Part shown: positions 6,216 through 6,735 of the stretch, one piece after another | Numbering within the stretch: position 1 is the stretch's first letter | Layout of the letters: each line of letters starts with the position of its first letter | Assembly: GCA_021806845.1 (NCBI GenBank) | Contig: JAKAPV010000169.1 | Span: 1 to 6,735, forward strand | Source: Bacillota bacterium | GTDB taxonomy: Bacteria; Bacillota; Sulfobacillia; JAJZYS01; JAJYTV01 | Reading direction: 5' to 3' | DNA: 6,735 bases | The notes under the pieces: model-generated | Databases searched by the model: none | What the model was told of the DNA's origin: nothing | The model's input: the letters and a program-made list of their open reading frames with translations, nothing else | Position numbers and translations under genes: made by a program

Positions 6216-6735
6216 CCGGGGATGCGGACAGCCGTAACGCTTTTTGTTGGTCCTGTTACTCGGAAGCCCACGCCCCTTCCTCCAACCTGCTCACGGGATC
6301 GCATAGAGGGGTCACAGAGACAGCACAGCAGTTGACATCTGTTGGGGTTGGACTGGCTAGAGGGTTCTGTTCGTAGATGCCACGATGTGGTCTCTGACCG
6401 ATGCCTTTGGTCCAAATGGATGGCCACGGGGATCCAAGCCTTCTGACGCTTGCCCCCAACATCAGCGTAAGTCTGAGAGGGGATTGAGTCACTCGTGCTC
6501 ATTCGGCATCACGTCCGCCTGTCGCTGGACGCAGGGGAGTTGGGGGATGGAAGGATTTAGCGTGCGCCCGTCGTAACTGGTTTAGCGAAGATCCTGTTCC
6601 TTGGTGCCTGCAGGGGGGGCCTCGGGCATAACACCGAAAAGGACACCCAACAAGAAGACGACGCGTCCCGAACATGCAAAAGCGCCGGGGATCGGAACGC
6701 GCATTCTGGCGTGGGTTACCGGCATTCCCAGCCTT
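6216..6735. other. Right flank without a convincing complete gene
   Basis: After the ATPase stop codon no strong hairpin plus T-tract is seen. CGG-ACAG-CCG (6224-6233) followed shortly by CTTTTTG (6240-6246) is the nearest thing to a terminator and is weak. A perfect -35-like TTGACA lies at 6332-6337, but downstream -10 candidates (GGCTAG or GCTAGA) are poor. Short plus-strand ORFs at 6188-6376 and 6385-6576 have no recognisable features. The last ~130 bases are open on both strands. On the plus strand, a frame from GTG 6604 begins VPAGGASGITPKRTPNKK and is open to the edge. On the minus strand, a frame ends in TAA at 6584-6582 and contains a hydrophobic stretch GRVVFLLGVLFGV. Only one at most can be real, and I cannot tell which. 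A small inverted repeat with one bulge lies at 6708-6733. Confidence 0.5.

Noticed and set aside
22..6246. A 13-base direct repeat GTAACGCTTTTTG at 22-34 and 6234-6246, flanking the gene block
   Set aside because: One exact 13-mer match is within chance expectation for a window of this size. The copies have no shared flanks and no transposase or integrase is present, so I do not treat them as attachment sites.
6224..6246. Possible terminator after the ATPase gene (CGG-ACAG-CCG, then CTTTTTG)
   Set aside because: The stem is only three pairs and is separated from the T-run, which is too weak for an intrinsic terminator.
6332..6360. Perfect TTGACA -35 box with GGCTAG 17 bases downstream
   Set aside because: The -10 candidates match the consensus poorly and no supported gene follows, so a promoter call is not justified.

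Overview
This is a GC-rich bacterial chromosomal fragment. Genes use ATG or GTG starts with GGAGG-type ribosome binding sites, and third codon positions are mostly G or C. Base composition and protein style would suit an actinobacterium or another high-GC lineage. No rRNA, tRNA or marker gene fixes the taxonomy, so this stays open.

Layout. Positions 1-582 hold no convincing gene but contain a cluster of short GC-rich inverted repeats (262-562), which is the least explained part of the window. A minus-strand gene at 864-1829 encodes a divergent S66-family LD-carboxypeptidase / MccF-like serine peptidase. A possible small coupled ORF follows it at 583-864, overlapping its stop codon as TGATG. 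A 287-bp intergenic region separates this gene from a divergent plus-strand operon.

The operon has two genes. The first (2117-3238) is an Mre11/SbcD-type metallophosphoesterase nuclease. The second (3243-6215) is its Rad50/SbcC/YhaN-type coiled-coil ATPase partner. Only four bases separate them, and the ribosome binding site of the ATPase gene lies in the last codons of the nuclease gene. By family knowledge, such pairs form a complex in which ATP-driven movement of the ATPase controls access of DNA ends or hairpins to the nuclease. This pair departs from textbook Mre11-Rad50 in several ways. Two metal-ligand positions of the nuclease are altered (DxQ for DxH, GDxH for GHxH). The ATPase has no Cys-x-x-Cys zinc hook and instead carries a beta-rich insert near the coiled-coil midpoint. 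Its Walker B ends in Asp-Asp rather than Asp-Glu. A winged-helix-like domain is joined to its C-terminus by a Pro/Ala linker.

Positions 6216-6735 contain no supportable complete gene. An edge ORF is open on both strands over the last ~130 bases, with no clear choice between them.

I see no CRISPR array, insertion sequence, phage gene or toxin-antitoxin pair. The most interesting items are the hookless, winged-helix-tailed nuclease/ATPase pair and the hairpin cluster on the left.
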